This document shows, piece after piece, positions 32,808-41,297 of a stretch of DNA of 64,000 bases. Source of the stretch: CAJXMH01 sp964001305 (GTDB lineage Bacteria; Bacteroidota; Bacteroidia; Flavobacteriales_E; Vicingaceae); the NCBI GenBank assembly GCA_964001305.1, contig CAXFAI010000040.1, positions 16,917-80,916 on the forward strand, given 5' to 3'. How positions within the stretch are numbered: the first letter of the stretch is position 1; every line of letters begins with the position of its first letter. The notes beneath the pieces were generated by a model that did no database searches, was not told the DNA's origin, and saw only the letters and a program-made list of their open reading frames with translations. Position numbers and translations under genes: made by a program.

Positions 32808-34082
32808 ATGATAAAAGAAAAGATTTCTAGCCAAGAGGCCATGGATTTAGAGAACCAATATGGAGCGCATAATTATCATCCTTTGCCTGTTGTACTGAGC
32901 AGAGGAGAAGGAGTATACATGTGGGATGCTGAAGGCAAGAAATACTATGACTTTTTATCTGCTTATTCTGCGATTAATCAAGGACATTGTCATCCAAAAA
33001 TTGTGGGTGCCATGATGGAGCAAGCGCAAACCTTAACCTTAACCTCTCGGGCTTTTTATAATGATGTTTTGGGGCAATTTGAAAAGTTTGCCACTTCCTT
33101 TTTTGGTTTCGATAAAATTTTGCCCATGAATTCAGGAGCTGAGGCCGTTGAGACTGGTATTAAGCTGTGTAGAAAATATGCCTATGAAAAAAGAGGTATT
33201 TCTGAAAATGACGCCAAAATAATAGTTTGTGATGGAAATTTTCACGGTAGAACTACGACCATTATTTCTTTTTCAAACGATGAAGTTGCAAGAAAAAGCT
33301 ATGGTCCTTATACACCAGGTTTTATTCGCATTCCTTACAATGATTTAGATGCTTTAGAAAAGGCCTTGCAAGAAGAGAATGTAGCAGGCTTTTTGGTAGA
33401 ACCTATTCAAGGTGAAGCAGGTGTTTATGTGCCAGATGAGAATTACATTGAAGAGGCAGCCAAGATGTGTCAGAAGAATGGTGTACTTTTTATTGCTGAC
33501 GAAGTGCAAACCGGAATTGCAAGAACAGGAAAGTTATTAGCTGTTTGTAAAGGTTGTGATTGTCCAACTCCAAGATGTGAAAGTAGAGCCGGTTTTAAAC
33601 CAGATATTCTAGTTTTAGGAAAAGCCCTATCAGGTGGGGCGTACCCTGTAAGTGCTGTACTGGCAAATGATGACATTATGATGGTCATTAAGCCGGGGCA
33701 ACATGGTTCCACTTTTGGTGGTAACCCAATTGCCGCTAGAGTTGGTATGGCAGCACTACAAGTGGTTGAAGAAGAGAATTTAGCTGAAAGAGCCGAAAAA
33801 CTAGGACAGATTTTTAGAGCAGAAATGCAAAAACTAGTTGAAGAATCTGACTTGGTAAACTTAGTAAGAGGTAAGGGGCTTTTAAATGCAGTTGTGATCA
33901 ACGATACAGAAGATTCTTCGACCGCTTGGGACATTTGTGTAGCCTTAAAGGAAAATGGCTTATTAGCCAAACCAACCCATGGAAACATCATTCGTTTTGC
34001 ACCTCCTTTAGTCATGACTGAAGAAGAATTGATGGACTGTGTTCGAATAATCAAAGAAACGATTCTAAGTTTTCAGAAGTAA
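32808..34082 (+). CDS. rocD: Ornithine--oxo-acid transaminase
   Basis: A 424-residue class III PLP-dependent aminotransferase. It converts ornithine and 2-oxoglutarate to glutamate-5-semialdehyde and glutamate, linking arginine breakdown with proline. Diagnostic segments: GAHNYHPLPVVLSRGEGVYMWD (ornithine aminotransferase N-terminus), PMNSGAEAVETGIKLCRKY, FHGRTTTIISFS, ADEVQTGIARTGK, and the PLP lysine in LGKALSGGAYPVSAVL (Lys272). A Cys-rich insert (AVCKGCDCPTPRCESRAG) just before the PLP lysine is a variation seen in Bacteroidota homologues. A TAATTTTG -7 element lies at 32771-32778. It is divergent from rlmD and monocistronic. Confidence 0.95.
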   Translation: MIKEKISSQEAMDLENQYGAHNYHPLPVVLSRGEGVYMWDAEGKKYYDFLSAYSAINQGHCHPKIVGAMMEQAQTLTLTSRAFYNDVLGQFEKFATSFFGFDKILPMNSGAEAVETGIKLCRKYAYEKRGISENDAKIIVCDGNFHGRTTTIISFSNDEVARKSYGPYTPGFIRIPYNDLDALEKALQEENVAGFLVEPIQGEAGVYVPDENYIEEAAKMCQKNGVLFIADEVQTGIARTGKLLAVCKGCDCPTPRCESRAGFKPDILVLGKALSGGAYPVSAVLANDDIMMVIKPGQHGSTFGGNPIAARVGMAALQVVEEENLAERAEKLGQIFRAEMQKLVEESDLVNLVRGKGLLNAVVINDTEDSSTAWDICVALKENGLLAKPTHGNIIRFAPPLVMTEEELMDCVRIIKETILSFQK

Positions 34083-34099
34083 GAATTATTGAGTTTGTG

Positions 34100-34120
34100 C
34101 GGTAGCGTTCTGCTACCGCC
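34100..34120. other. Perfect GC-rich hairpin after rocD
   Basis: GCGGTAGC (34100-34107) and GCTACCGC (34113-34120) form a perfect 8-bp stem with a 5-nt loop in the 56-bp gap between rocD and the next gene. No T tract follows on either strand, so it is not a classic intrinsic terminator; it may be a small palindromic repeat or an mRNA processing or stability hairpin. Confidence 0.6.
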
Positions 34121-34138
34121 AATTCTAAAGTCAAGCCA

Positions 34139-34969
34139 TTGAAGAATTTATTGATTGCTTTGTTTTGCATTGCTTCATTACAAAGCCTAAGTCAGGAGAT
34201 TAGCTCCAAAGAATATAAGAGCAAAAAGGGTGAAATGTTTTTTTATTGGGGCTGGAATAGATCCGTTTACAGCAAATCCACTATGCATTTTAAAGGTGAA
34301 GATTACAGCTTTCGCCTTGATAAGGTAAAAGCTTATGACCGACAAACCGATTTATCGCTTATTTATATCAATCCTGGAACGATAACCATTCCTCAATTCA
34401 ATTTTCGCATTGGCTATTTTATTTCCAATCATTGGAGTATTTCTTTTGGTTTAGACCATATGAAGTATGTCATGCTTCAGAATCAGCGTTCACGAATAAC
34501 AGGAAATATTGGAAAATCAGGCGGTAAATATGAAGGAACTTACAACAAAGAAGAGATAGAACTGGAGTATCATTTTTTAAGATTTGAGCATACCGATGGC
34601 TTGAATTATGGAAACATAGAGCTTCGTCATCAAAAGAAATTTCATGCATGGAAATACTTTAACTTTAGCTTAATTCAAGGTTTTGGAGCGGGTTTAGTGG
34701 TTCCAAAAACCAACTCAAACATTTTAAGTAAAGGAAGGAACGATGAGTTTCACCTTGCGGGCTTCGGTTTAGATGCAATTTTGGGCATACAAATGAGGTA
34801 TAAGCGTGGAGCATTTATTCAAATGGAAGCAAAGGGTGGGTTTATTGATATGTATGACATCTTAACCTCTCCTTATAGTGAAGATCGAGCAAGTCAGCAT
34901 TTTTTCTTTTTTCAACCCAACGTTGTAATTGGTTATCAATTTGGACTAAAACGAAAGCAATCGAATTAG
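34139..34969 (+). CDS. Outer-membrane beta-barrel-like hypothetical protein
   Basis: A 276-residue exported protein. The signal peptide is MKNLLIALFCIASLQSLSQE. The mature part is rich in alternating hydrophobic/aromatic strands (GEMFFYWGWNRSVYSKS, FNFRIGYFISNHWSISFGLDHMKYVM, FNFSLIQGFGAGLVVP, GAFIQMEAKGGFIDMYD) and ends with a final strand, FFQPNVVIGYQFGL. This strand pattern and aromatic girdle suggest a small outer-membrane beta barrel. No named family is certain, and the role is unknown. It follows rocD by 56 bp with a hairpin between them. Confidence 0.72.
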   Translation: MKNLLIALFCIASLQSLSQEISSKEYKSKKGEMFFYWGWNRSVYSKSTMHFKGEDYSFRLDKVKAYDRQTDLSLIYINPGTITIPQFNFRIGYFISNHWSISFGLDHMKYVMLQNQRSRITGNIGKSGGKYEGTYNKEEIELEYHFLRFEHTDGLNYGNIELRHQKKFHAWKYFNFSLIQGFGAGLVVPKTNSNILSKGRNDEFHLAGFGLDAILGIQMRYKRGAFIQMEAKGGFIDMYDILTSPYSEDRASQHFFFFQPNVVIGYQFGLKRKQSN

Positions 34970-35004
34970 GCATTTGAGCTTAGATTTATATCTTTAGCTT
35001 AAAA

Positions 35005-35220
35005 ATGGTGCTTTTAGATTTATTCGGCATAGGAATGGCCATGACCTTAACCCTAATAGCTATAGGATTATTTGCCTTGCTGCTGCCTATTTTGGCTATT
35101 ATTGATATACTCACTTCAGAGTTTAAAGGCAATGATAAAATTGTTTGGCTCCTAGTAGTTATTTTTCTTTCCTTTTTTGGAGCGATTCTATATTTGGTAA
35201 TCGGTAGAGAGCAGAAATAA
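35005..35220 (+). CDS. PLDc_N-like small membrane protein
   Basis: A 71-residue membrane protein with two helices (AMTLTLIAIGLFALLLPILAIIDIL and IVWLLVVIFLSFFGAILYLVIG) joined by a short polar loop (TSEFKGNDK). The pattern DIL...F.GNDKIVWLLVVIFLSFFGAILYLVIGR is that of the phospholipase D nuclease N-terminal (PLDc_N) domain, found as a stand-alone small protein in many Bacteroidota. Here it is not fused to any PLD domain. The function is unknown. It is followed by a bidirectional terminator. Confidence 0.82.
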   Translation: MVLLDLFGIGMAMTLTLIAIGLFALLLPILAIIDILTSEFKGNDKIVWLLVVIFLSFFGAILYLVIGREQK

Positions 35221-35248
35221 AAAAACCGTAACGTTAATTACGGTTTTT
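35221..35248. terminator. Bidirectional terminator between PLDc_N gene and gap
   Basis: AAAAACCGTAA (35221-35231) pairs perfectly with TTACGGTTTTT (35238-35248) around a 6-nt loop, giving T runs on both strands. It serves the plus-strand gene at 35005 and the minus-strand GAPDH gene that ends at 35270. Confidence 0.88.
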
Positions 35249-35269
35249 CTAATGTGTTTTAACTAACTA

Positions 35270-36745
35270 TTAATAGTAAATCAGTCTTCTTACTTGTGCT
35301 ACGTATTTAGCTAAACGAATCACTTGCTTGGTATAACCAAACTCGTTATCGTACCAAACATAAAGTACAATGTTTTTCTTGTCAGAAGAAACGATAGTTG
35401 CAGGACTGTCATAAACAGAACAACAAGTATTTCCAATAATGTCGCTAGAAACGGTTTCACCATCTGTTGAGAAGTAAATTTGGTTCACCAACTCACCCTC
35501 TAAAGCGGCTTTTCTGAGCAAATCATTAATTCCTTCTACAGAAGTTTCTTTTCCTACTGTTAAGTTCATAATAGCTAATGAACCATTTGGGGTAGGAACA
35601 CGAACTGCATTCGCTGTTAATTTATCTTGTAAGCTTGGAATTACTTTAGTAACAGCTTTTCCTGCACCTGTTTCTGTAATTACCATATTGATGGCTGCTG
35701 AACGTCCACGACGGGTTTTATTGTGCATATTGTCCAACAAATTTTGGTCGTTGGTGTAAGCATGAACGGTTTCAATGTGTCCTTTTTCTACTCCTAAATT
35801 ATCTTCAATAACTTTCAAAACAGGAACAATCGCATTGGTAGTACAAGAAGCAGCAGACAAAATGTTATCGTTTTCTAAATCCACATCATTTTTATGATTT
35901 ACGCCATAAACAATGTTTGGAATTTCTTTTCCTGGTGCAGTTAGCAACACTTTGCTCGCACCTTTAGATTTTAAGTGACGACTTAAAGCTGTTTTATCCT
36001 TAAAAACTCCAGTATTGTCAATAATTAACGCATCATTGATACCATATTGCGTATAGTCAATTTCATCTGGCTGATTAGCATTGATCATGTGAACGATTTG
36101 ACCATTAATGTTCATAGTTCGTTCTTTGGTGTCAACTTCAACAGTTCCATTAAAAGTGCCATGCACAGAATCGTTTCTTAATAAAGCCGCTCTTTTTTCT
36201 AAAGCCACTTCATCATCGTTTCTAGTCACAATAGCTCTTAACCTTAATTGTTGACCTTTTCCAGCTTGCTTCACTAACTCACGTGCAGCAATTCTACCAA
36301 TTCTACCAAAACCATATAAAACAACATCTTTTGGTTCTAGCTTTCTTCTTTCAACACCAATAAAGCCATCTAGCTTATGGTTTAAAAATTCTTGTTTGGA
36401 AGAAAAGTTTTCTTCTTCTTTCAACCACTCATTTGCCAATTTGCCAATATCAATTTTAGATGGCGCCAAGTCCATGTTTAATATTTCTTTAGCAAGGTCA
36501 GCAGTGTCGTAAATGCTTACTGGGCGATTCGTGAAGTTCTGAGCATTTTTATGCATCTTCAAAACTTCAGAAACACTTCGATCAACAAGGTGATTTCTAA
36601 ATAATACGAGTTCAATAGATTTTCCGTAAAGTAGTTGACCAACGGTATTGTTTAAGTCAACGGCTTTTTTTTCTTGATCTACCCATGAGTTCAATTCAGA
36701 TTCGAACTCTTCGGCTACTACAGGTTTTTTCATTTCTGTGTCCAT
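35270..36745 (-). CDS. gap: Glyceraldehyde-3-phosphate dehydrogenase, long Bacteroidota type
   Basis: A 491-residue GAPDH whose catalytic core starts at about residue 138, after an N-terminal extension of about 135 residues. The core has the NAD(P)-binding GFGRIG (145-150), the catalytic cysteine Cys301 in SAASCTTNAIVPVL, HAYTNDQNLLDNMH (catalytic His region), RRGRSAAINMVITETGAGKA and YVWYDNEFGYTKQV near the end. It oxidises glyceraldehyde-3-phosphate to 1,3-bisphosphoglycerate or works in reverse in gluconeogenesis. The extension (helical, charged; VDLNNTVGQLLYGKSIELVLFRNHLVDRSVSEVL) is typical of a long GAPDH class in this phylum. The start could be M1 or MKKPVV (M5, 36733). Monocistronic. 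Confidence 0.94.
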   Translation of the reverse strand: MDTEMKKPVVAEEFESELNSWVDQEKKAVDLNNTVGQLLYGKSIELVLFRNHLVDRSVSEVLKMHKNAQNFTNRPVSIYDTADLAKEILNMDLAPSKIDIGKLANEWLKEEENFSSKQEFLNHKLDGFIGVERRKLEPKDVVLYGFGRIGRIAARELVKQAGKGQQLRLRAIVTRNDDEVALEKRAALLRNDSVHGTFNGTVEVDTKERTMNINGQIVHMINANQPDEIDYTQYGINDALIIDNTGVFKDKTALSRHLKSKGASKVLLTAPGKEIPNIVYGVNHKNDVDLENDNILSAASCTTNAIVPVLKVIEDNLGVEKGHIETVHAYTNDQNLLDNMHNKTRRGRSAAINMVITETGAGKAVTKVIPSLQDKLTANAVRVPTPNGSLAIMNLTVGKETSVEGINDLLRKAALEGELVNQIYFSTDGETVSSDIIGNTCCSVYDSPATIVSSDKKNIVLYVWYDNEFGYTKQVIRLAKYVAQVRRLIYY

Positions 36746-36840
36746 TTAAGCTAAGGCTTTGTTAAGATTAAGGTCATATTAATTTAAGCTGCAAAAGTCG
36801 TCAATTTTTCTACCGCTAACAAGTGGATGTATTAAATACG

Positions 36841-36873
36841 AAAAGCCTGCGATAACTACTATCGCAGGCTTTT
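36841..36873 (-). terminator. Terminator downstream of the HtrA protease gene
   Basis: AAAAGCCTGCGATA (36841-36854) and its complement (36860-36873) form a perfect 14-bp stem with a 5-nt loop. On the minus strand it ends in TTTT. It is 23 bp after the protease stop codon. Confidence 0.85.
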
Positions 36874-36896
36874 CTACACACTAACCAAAACAACCG

Positions 36897-38357
36897 TTAC
36901 ATACCAAAGCCATAATAAGCTTTGCGGCCATTTAGATATACTCCATTTAGAAGTACTCCACCTTTTTTGCTTTTAATAATTTGTAATAAATCTTCAGTTG
37001 TTTTTACTTCTTTGTTGTCAACTCCAGTAATGATAAAGCCTTCTTGCATACCCGACTTTCGAAGTTTTCCCGCAAATAATTCGGTTACGGTTACCCCGCC
37101 TTCTAGTTCTAACTTTTCAAGGGTTTCAGAATCGGTATTCTCAAATTTGGCTCCTAAAGTTTTCAGTAAATCTGATTTTGTATTGGTAATGATTTCTGTA
37201 TTTCCTTCGAAGTTCTTTAAGATGACAGATTTTGTGATTTCTTTTCCTTTTCTATTTACGGTTATATCAACTTCATCCCCGGGCTTGTATTCTCCAATTT
37301 TTGCTTGAAGTTCAGATACCGTTCTCACTTTTAAACCTTCAACCGATTTAATAATATCACCTTCTTTTAAGCCTGCTTTGTTAGCTTCACTATTTTCAGC
37401 AAATCCTGCAATGTAAACTCCATTTAAATCTTCTAAGTCTTCTTCCTTGGCAATTTCCTCATCAATATTTCTAATATTAATACCGATATAAGCGCGTTGA
37501 ACAGTTCCATATTCAACCAAATCGTTAACCACCTTTTTAACAATATTAGAAGGTATCGCAAAAGAGTATCCTGCAAAAGATCCAGTGTTTGATTTTATAG
37601 CGGCATTTATACCAATCAATTCTCCTTTGGTATTCACCAATGCTCCTCCGCTGTTACCTGGGTTTACGGCTGCATCAGTTTGTATAAAGGATTCAATGGA
37701 AGACATGTTGGTAAAAGGATCATCATTTAAAATATTGATATCTCTTCCTTTTGCAGAAACAATTCCTGCTGTTACCGTAGAGGTTAAATTGAATGGATTA
37801 CCCACAGCTAAAACCCATTCTCCAATTCTTAATTGATCTGAGTTTCCATAAGGTATATGTGGAAGATGGTCCACATCAATTTTAAGCACAGCCAAATCGG
37901 TGGCAGGGTCTGTACCAATTAACTCAGCCGGATAGGTCTTTTTATTGTTAAGAGTTACATTGATTTGATCTGCATTTTCAATCACATGATTATTGGTAAC
38001 AACGTACCCTTGGTCAGATACAATTACTCCTGAGCCAGCTCCTTGAATGGGTTGAATGTACTTTTGCTCATAACTTCCATCACCATAAAAGAAATGGCGA
38101 AAAGGGTCAAAAGAACGCTGTTTGTATTCCATAGTGCCAGAAGTTTTAACATGGACAACCCCATTAATGGTTGCTTCAGCAGCAGTTACATAATCAACTC
38201 CAGCAACTGGCTCTGAGCTCAAAAGATTTACCAATTTGGTTTCTTCTTTAGGGTTTTGCTCAGAAATAATAATTTCAGGCTCGATGGTTTTATATAGTCC
38301 TAGAGAAGTAGCTCCTCCAAGCAGAGCCATGATAAATCCGTAAGTTAGTTTTTTCAT
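36897..38357 (-). CDS. Periplasmic serine protease, HtrA/DegP family
   Basis: A 486-residue Do-type protease. An N-terminal signal/anchor (YGFIMALLGGATSLGLY) precedes a trypsin-like domain with catalytic triad His124 (TNNHVIENAD), Asp154 (ATDLAVLKI) and Ser236 (NPGNSGGALVN). Two PDZ domains follow (about 280-375, GYVAQ-like start YIGINIRNIDEEIA; about 395-480). It degrades or refolds damaged envelope proteins. The first PDZ has ...GLKEGDIIKSVEGLKVRTVSELQAKI and the second GMQEGFIITGVDNKEVKT. The gene stands alone between gap and dapF, with its own terminator. The class (DegP, DegQ or DegS) cannot be decided; two PDZ domains exclude DegS. Confidence 0.94.
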   Translation of the reverse strand: MKKLTYGFIMALLGGATSLGLYKTIEPEIIISEQNPKEETKLVNLLSSEPVAGVDYVTAAEATINGVVHVKTSGTMEYKQRSFDPFRHFFYGDGSYEQKYIQPIQGAGSGVIVSDQGYVVTNNHVIENADQINVTLNNKKTYPAELIGTDPATDLAVLKIDVDHLPHIPYGNSDQLRIGEWVLAVGNPFNLTSTVTAGIVSAKGRDINILNDDPFTNMSSIESFIQTDAAVNPGNSGGALVNTKGELIGINAAIKSNTGSFAGYSFAIPSNIVKKVVNDLVEYGTVQRAYIGINIRNIDEEIAKEEDLEDLNGVYIAGFAENSEANKAGLKEGDIIKSVEGLKVRTVSELQAKIGEYKPGDEVDITVNRKGKEITKSVILKNFEGNTEIITNTKSDLLKTLGAKFENTDSETLEKLELEGGVTVTELFAGKLRKSGMQEGFIITGVDNKEVKTTEDLLQIIKSKKGGVLLNGVYLNGRKAYYGFGM

Positions 38358-38491
38358 GGTATTTATTTTTTAGTTTAATTGCGATTAATTTCGTTGGGTA
38401 AATACACAACTTTAACGCCAGTTTAAACTCAAAGTTGAGTGGCCGCTGTTAATTAATGTTAAGCCTGTATGCGTTGGCAGGCGTGAGGTAC

Positions 38492-39268
38492 ATGGAATTG
38501 AGGTTTTTTAAATATCAAGGAACAGGAAATGATTTTATCATGCTAAATGGCATGGAAAATCAAGTAGAATTGTCAAAACAACAAGTTCGGAAATTTTGTC
38601 ATAGGAGATTTGGCATTGGTGCCGATGGATTAATTATTCTAAAACCACATGCTGAATTCAATTTTGAAATGGATTATTACAATGCAGACGGTAGTCAAAG
38701 TTTTTGTGGAAATGGTAGCCGTTGCGCTCAAGCCTTTGCCAGAGCTTTGGGAATTATATCCGACAAATCAACATTTTGGGCCATTGATGGAGCTCATGAA
38801 GGAAAATATGATGGAAAATGGTATGCTACCAAAATGCACGATGTATCTAAGGTGAAGCTGATTGGAGAAGATTTTTTAATCGATACTGGTTCTCCTCATT
38901 ACATCCAATTTGTTAGTCAGCTAGATGAATTAGATGTATATGAGGCGGGAAGAACAATCCGGTATAGTAAACCATTTGCCAAAGAAGGGGTAAATGTCAA
39001 TTTTATCAGTTTGATCGATGGTGTACTTCATGTAAGAACATATGAAAGAGGAGTAGAAGCCGAAACATATTCGTGCGGAACTGGGGTAACTGCAAGTGCA
39101 ATTGCCTATTTGCATAAGCATCAATTATGGGATAAGGAGGTCCCTATTGAAACCAAAGGGGGAAGATTAAAAATCATGCTTAATCGAGAAGATGAGTGTT
39201 CATTTAAGCAAGTTTGGCTTTGTGGACCTGCGGAAAAAGTATTTGAAGGAGTTTTACATTTGGATTAA
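38492..39268 (+). CDS. dapF: Diaminopimelate epimerase
   Basis: A 258-residue DapF counted from MELRFFKYQGTGNDFIMLNG; the frame extends 12 codons upstream, but this is the standard N-terminus. The two catalytic cysteines are in FCGNGSRC (Cys72) and SCGTGVTAS (Cys195). It interconverts LL- and meso-diaminopimelate for lysine and peptidoglycan synthesis, in the cytosol. Its stop is immediately followed by the ATG of the DUF3667 gene, and a saccharopine-dehydrogenase-like gene comes third, suggesting a three-gene transcript. Confidence 0.95.
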   Translation: MELRFFKYQGTGNDFIMLNGMENQVELSKQQVRKFCHRRFGIGADGLIILKPHAEFNFEMDYYNADGSQSFCGNGSRCAQAFARALGIISDKSTFWAIDGAHEGKYDGKWYATKMHDVSKVKLIGEDFLIDTGSPHYIQFVSQLDELDVYEAGRTIRYSKPFAKEGVNVNFISLIDGVLHVRTYERGVEAETYSCGTGVTASAIAYLHKHQLWDKEVPIETKGGRLKIMLNREDECSFKQVWLCGPAEKVFEGVLHLD

Positions 39269-40000
39269 ATGAAGAAGTGTCAAAATTGCGATAACGAACT
39301 TCGTGAAAGCTATGCTTATTGTCCCTTTTGTGGACAGAATCAAATAGAAGGCAATAGTTTAAGAGGTTTGTTTAATCAGTTTTTAAACGACTATTTTACT
39401 TTTGATTCAAAAATTTGGAGAACCGTTAAACCGCTCATTGTAAAACCTGGTTTTCTCACCATGGCCTATTTGGAAGGCAAGCGGAAAAGGTATGTGCCAC
39501 CTTTGCGTTTATTTATTTTCTCTTCCATAATATTTTTTTTGGTGCTAAGTGTCTTCAATACCCATTCAGCTGACTTGGCTAGTATTAGTGAAGAAGAGGC
39601 AAGACTTAACCGTTATTTCGAGTCATGGTTACCTAAGTTGTTTTTCGTTTTGTTACCCATTTTTGCTTTTTTGTTAAGAATGTTCTTTAAAAAGAAAAGA
39701 AGAACATGGCTACCGCATTTTTTGGCCGCTTTTCATTTTCATGCTGCCATTTTTGCTGCAGGTACTTTTTATGTTTTGTTAAGTACACTGTTTCGTGCAT
39801 TTGATTTGTTGGTTGTCAACCAAGTCTTAATTGGTCTGTTTCTCTTGTACTTATTCTATTATTTATACCAAAGTTGTAAATCTATTTATCAGGCCAAAGT
39901 AGTTTCAACGATGCTTAAAGAGATTGGGCTTCTGCTCATTTATTTATTCGTTTTGGTAAGTCTATCCTTATTGCTACTATTGCTGAGCTATAATTCCTAA
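39269..40000 (+). CDS. DUF3667-like membrane protein with N-terminal zinc ribbon
   Basis: A 243-residue protein. The N-terminus has a rubredoxin-like zinc ribbon (C4/C7 and C18/C21: CQNCDNELRESYAYCPFCG). The next segment (LRGLFNQFLNDYFTFDSKIWRTVKPLIVKPG, then YLEGKRKRYVPPLRLFIFSSIIFF) is the hallmark of DUF3667. About five membrane helices follow. DUF3667 proteins are common in Bacteroidota and have no known function. It starts directly after the dapF stop (zero gap), so it is translationally linked to dapF. Confidence 0.88.
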   Translation: MKKCQNCDNELRESYAYCPFCGQNQIEGNSLRGLFNQFLNDYFTFDSKIWRTVKPLIVKPGFLTMAYLEGKRKRYVPPLRLFIFSSIIFFLVLSVFNTHSADLASISEEEARLNRYFESWLPKLFFVLLPIFAFLLRMFFKKKRRTWLPHFLAAFHFHAAIFAAGTFYVLLSTLFRAFDLLVVNQVLIGLFLLYLFYYLYQSCKSIYQAKVVSTMLKEIGLLLIYLFVLVSLSLLLLLLSYNS

Positions 40001-40024
40001 ATTTAGCCGAAAATCAAGCATTCT

Positions 40025-41236
40025 ATGAAGATAGGTATAATACGAGAAGGTAAAACACCACCAGACAAAAGAGTTCCTTTTACACCCATACAAGCCGCTG
40101 AAATTCAACAGCGTGCTCTAGATACAACAGTTGTTGTTCAGAAGAGTGAAGTTCGTGCATTTGCCGATAAAGAGTACGAAGAACAGGGGTTAAGCATAGT
40201 GGATAACTTAGCGGATTGTGATGTTATTTTTGGTGTAAAAGAGGTGAATATAGACGATTTGCTTCCCAATAAGGCTTACTTCTTCTTCTCACATACCATT
40301 AAAGAGCAACCCTATAATCGGGATTTATTGCGTGCAGTATTAGAAAGAAATATTCAATTGATAGATTATGAATGCTTGACCAATGCAAACGGACAACGAA
40401 TATTAGGCTTTGGAAGATATGCCGGAATTGTTGGCTGTTACAATGGTTTTTTAGCTTTTGGACAAAGAAGTGGAAGCTTTCAACTTAAACCTGCTAATGA
40501 GTGTGATAATCGTGCTGAAATGGAGGCAGAATTGCCTAAGATTAATTTGCCTTCATCCTTTAAAATAGCCCTTACGGGATTAGGAAGGGTAGCAGGTGGT
40601 GCTTTAGAAATACTTGAAAAAATGGGAGTTAAAAAAGTTAGCCCAAAAGACTATTTGGAGCAAAGCTTTTCAGAGCCTGTCTTTACGCAACTTTCAGTTG
40701 AAGATTATTTCAGAAAAAAAGATGGAAGTGATTTTGATCGAAGTGAAGTATTTAACCATCCGGAGCGTTTTGAGAGTGATTTCTTTAAATACGCTACTGA
40801 AACAGATTTATACATCGCATGTCATTATTGGGACTCTAATGGACCAAATATTTTTGAAAAAGAAGAGGTGGCTAAAGCTGAATTTAGAATTAGAACCATT
40901 GCAGATATAAGCTGTGATATTGCTGGTCCAATTCCTACAACCATACGACCCTCAACCATTGCTGAGCCTATATATCAAGTAGACCGTGAAAGTTTGGAAG
41001 AAGTGCAAGAAGTTTCGGATAATAGCATTACCGTAATGGCCGTTGACAATTTGCCTTGTGAATTACCGAAAGATGCTTCAGAAGATTTTGGTGAGGAATT
41101 GATTGATAAAATTGTACCATTGTTTTACGGAGGAGATGGAGACCGAATTATAGAGCGTGCTACAATTGCTTTTGGAGGAAAATTAACTAGCCATTTTGAG
41201 TACTTGACAGATTATGTAAATGGGAGTGCTGATTAG
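40025..41236 (+). CDS. Saccharopine/alanine dehydrogenase-like NAD(P)-dependent oxidoreductase
   Basis: A 403-residue two-domain dehydrogenase of the alanine dehydrogenase / transhydrogenase / Lys1 family. The N-terminus has MKIGIIREGKTPPDKRVPFTP, the substrate-side signature of this family, then ADCDVIFGVKEVNIDDL. The Rossmann domain carries FKIALTGLGRVAGGALEIL. The C-terminal half contains EFRIRTIADISCDIAGPIPTTIRPSTIAEPIY. It most resembles NAD-dependent saccharopine dehydrogenase (lysine-forming) more than alanine dehydrogenase. That would suit the adjacent dapF, but the reaction is not proven. It is the third gene of the dapF run, 24 bp after DUF3667. Confidence 0.8.
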   Translation: MKIGIIREGKTPPDKRVPFTPIQAAEIQQRALDTTVVVQKSEVRAFADKEYEEQGLSIVDNLADCDVIFGVKEVNIDDLLPNKAYFFFSHTIKEQPYNRDLLRAVLERNIQLIDYECLTNANGQRILGFGRYAGIVGCYNGFLAFGQRSGSFQLKPANECDNRAEMEAELPKINLPSSFKIALTGLGRVAGGALEILEKMGVKKVSPKDYLEQSFSEPVFTQLSVEDYFRKKDGSDFDRSEVFNHPERFESDFFKYATETDLYIACHYWDSNGPNIFEKEEVAKAEFRIRTIADISCDIAGPIPTTIRPSTIAEPIYQVDRESLEEVQEVSDNSITVMAVDNLPCELPKDASEDFGEELIDKIVPLFYGGDGDRIIERATIAFGGKLTSHFEYLTDYVNGSAD

Positions 41237-41297
41237 GATTTGATTGCTATTAAGCTATGGTAACCTTTTGGTCAACCTAATTAGTTAATTGAATGGG

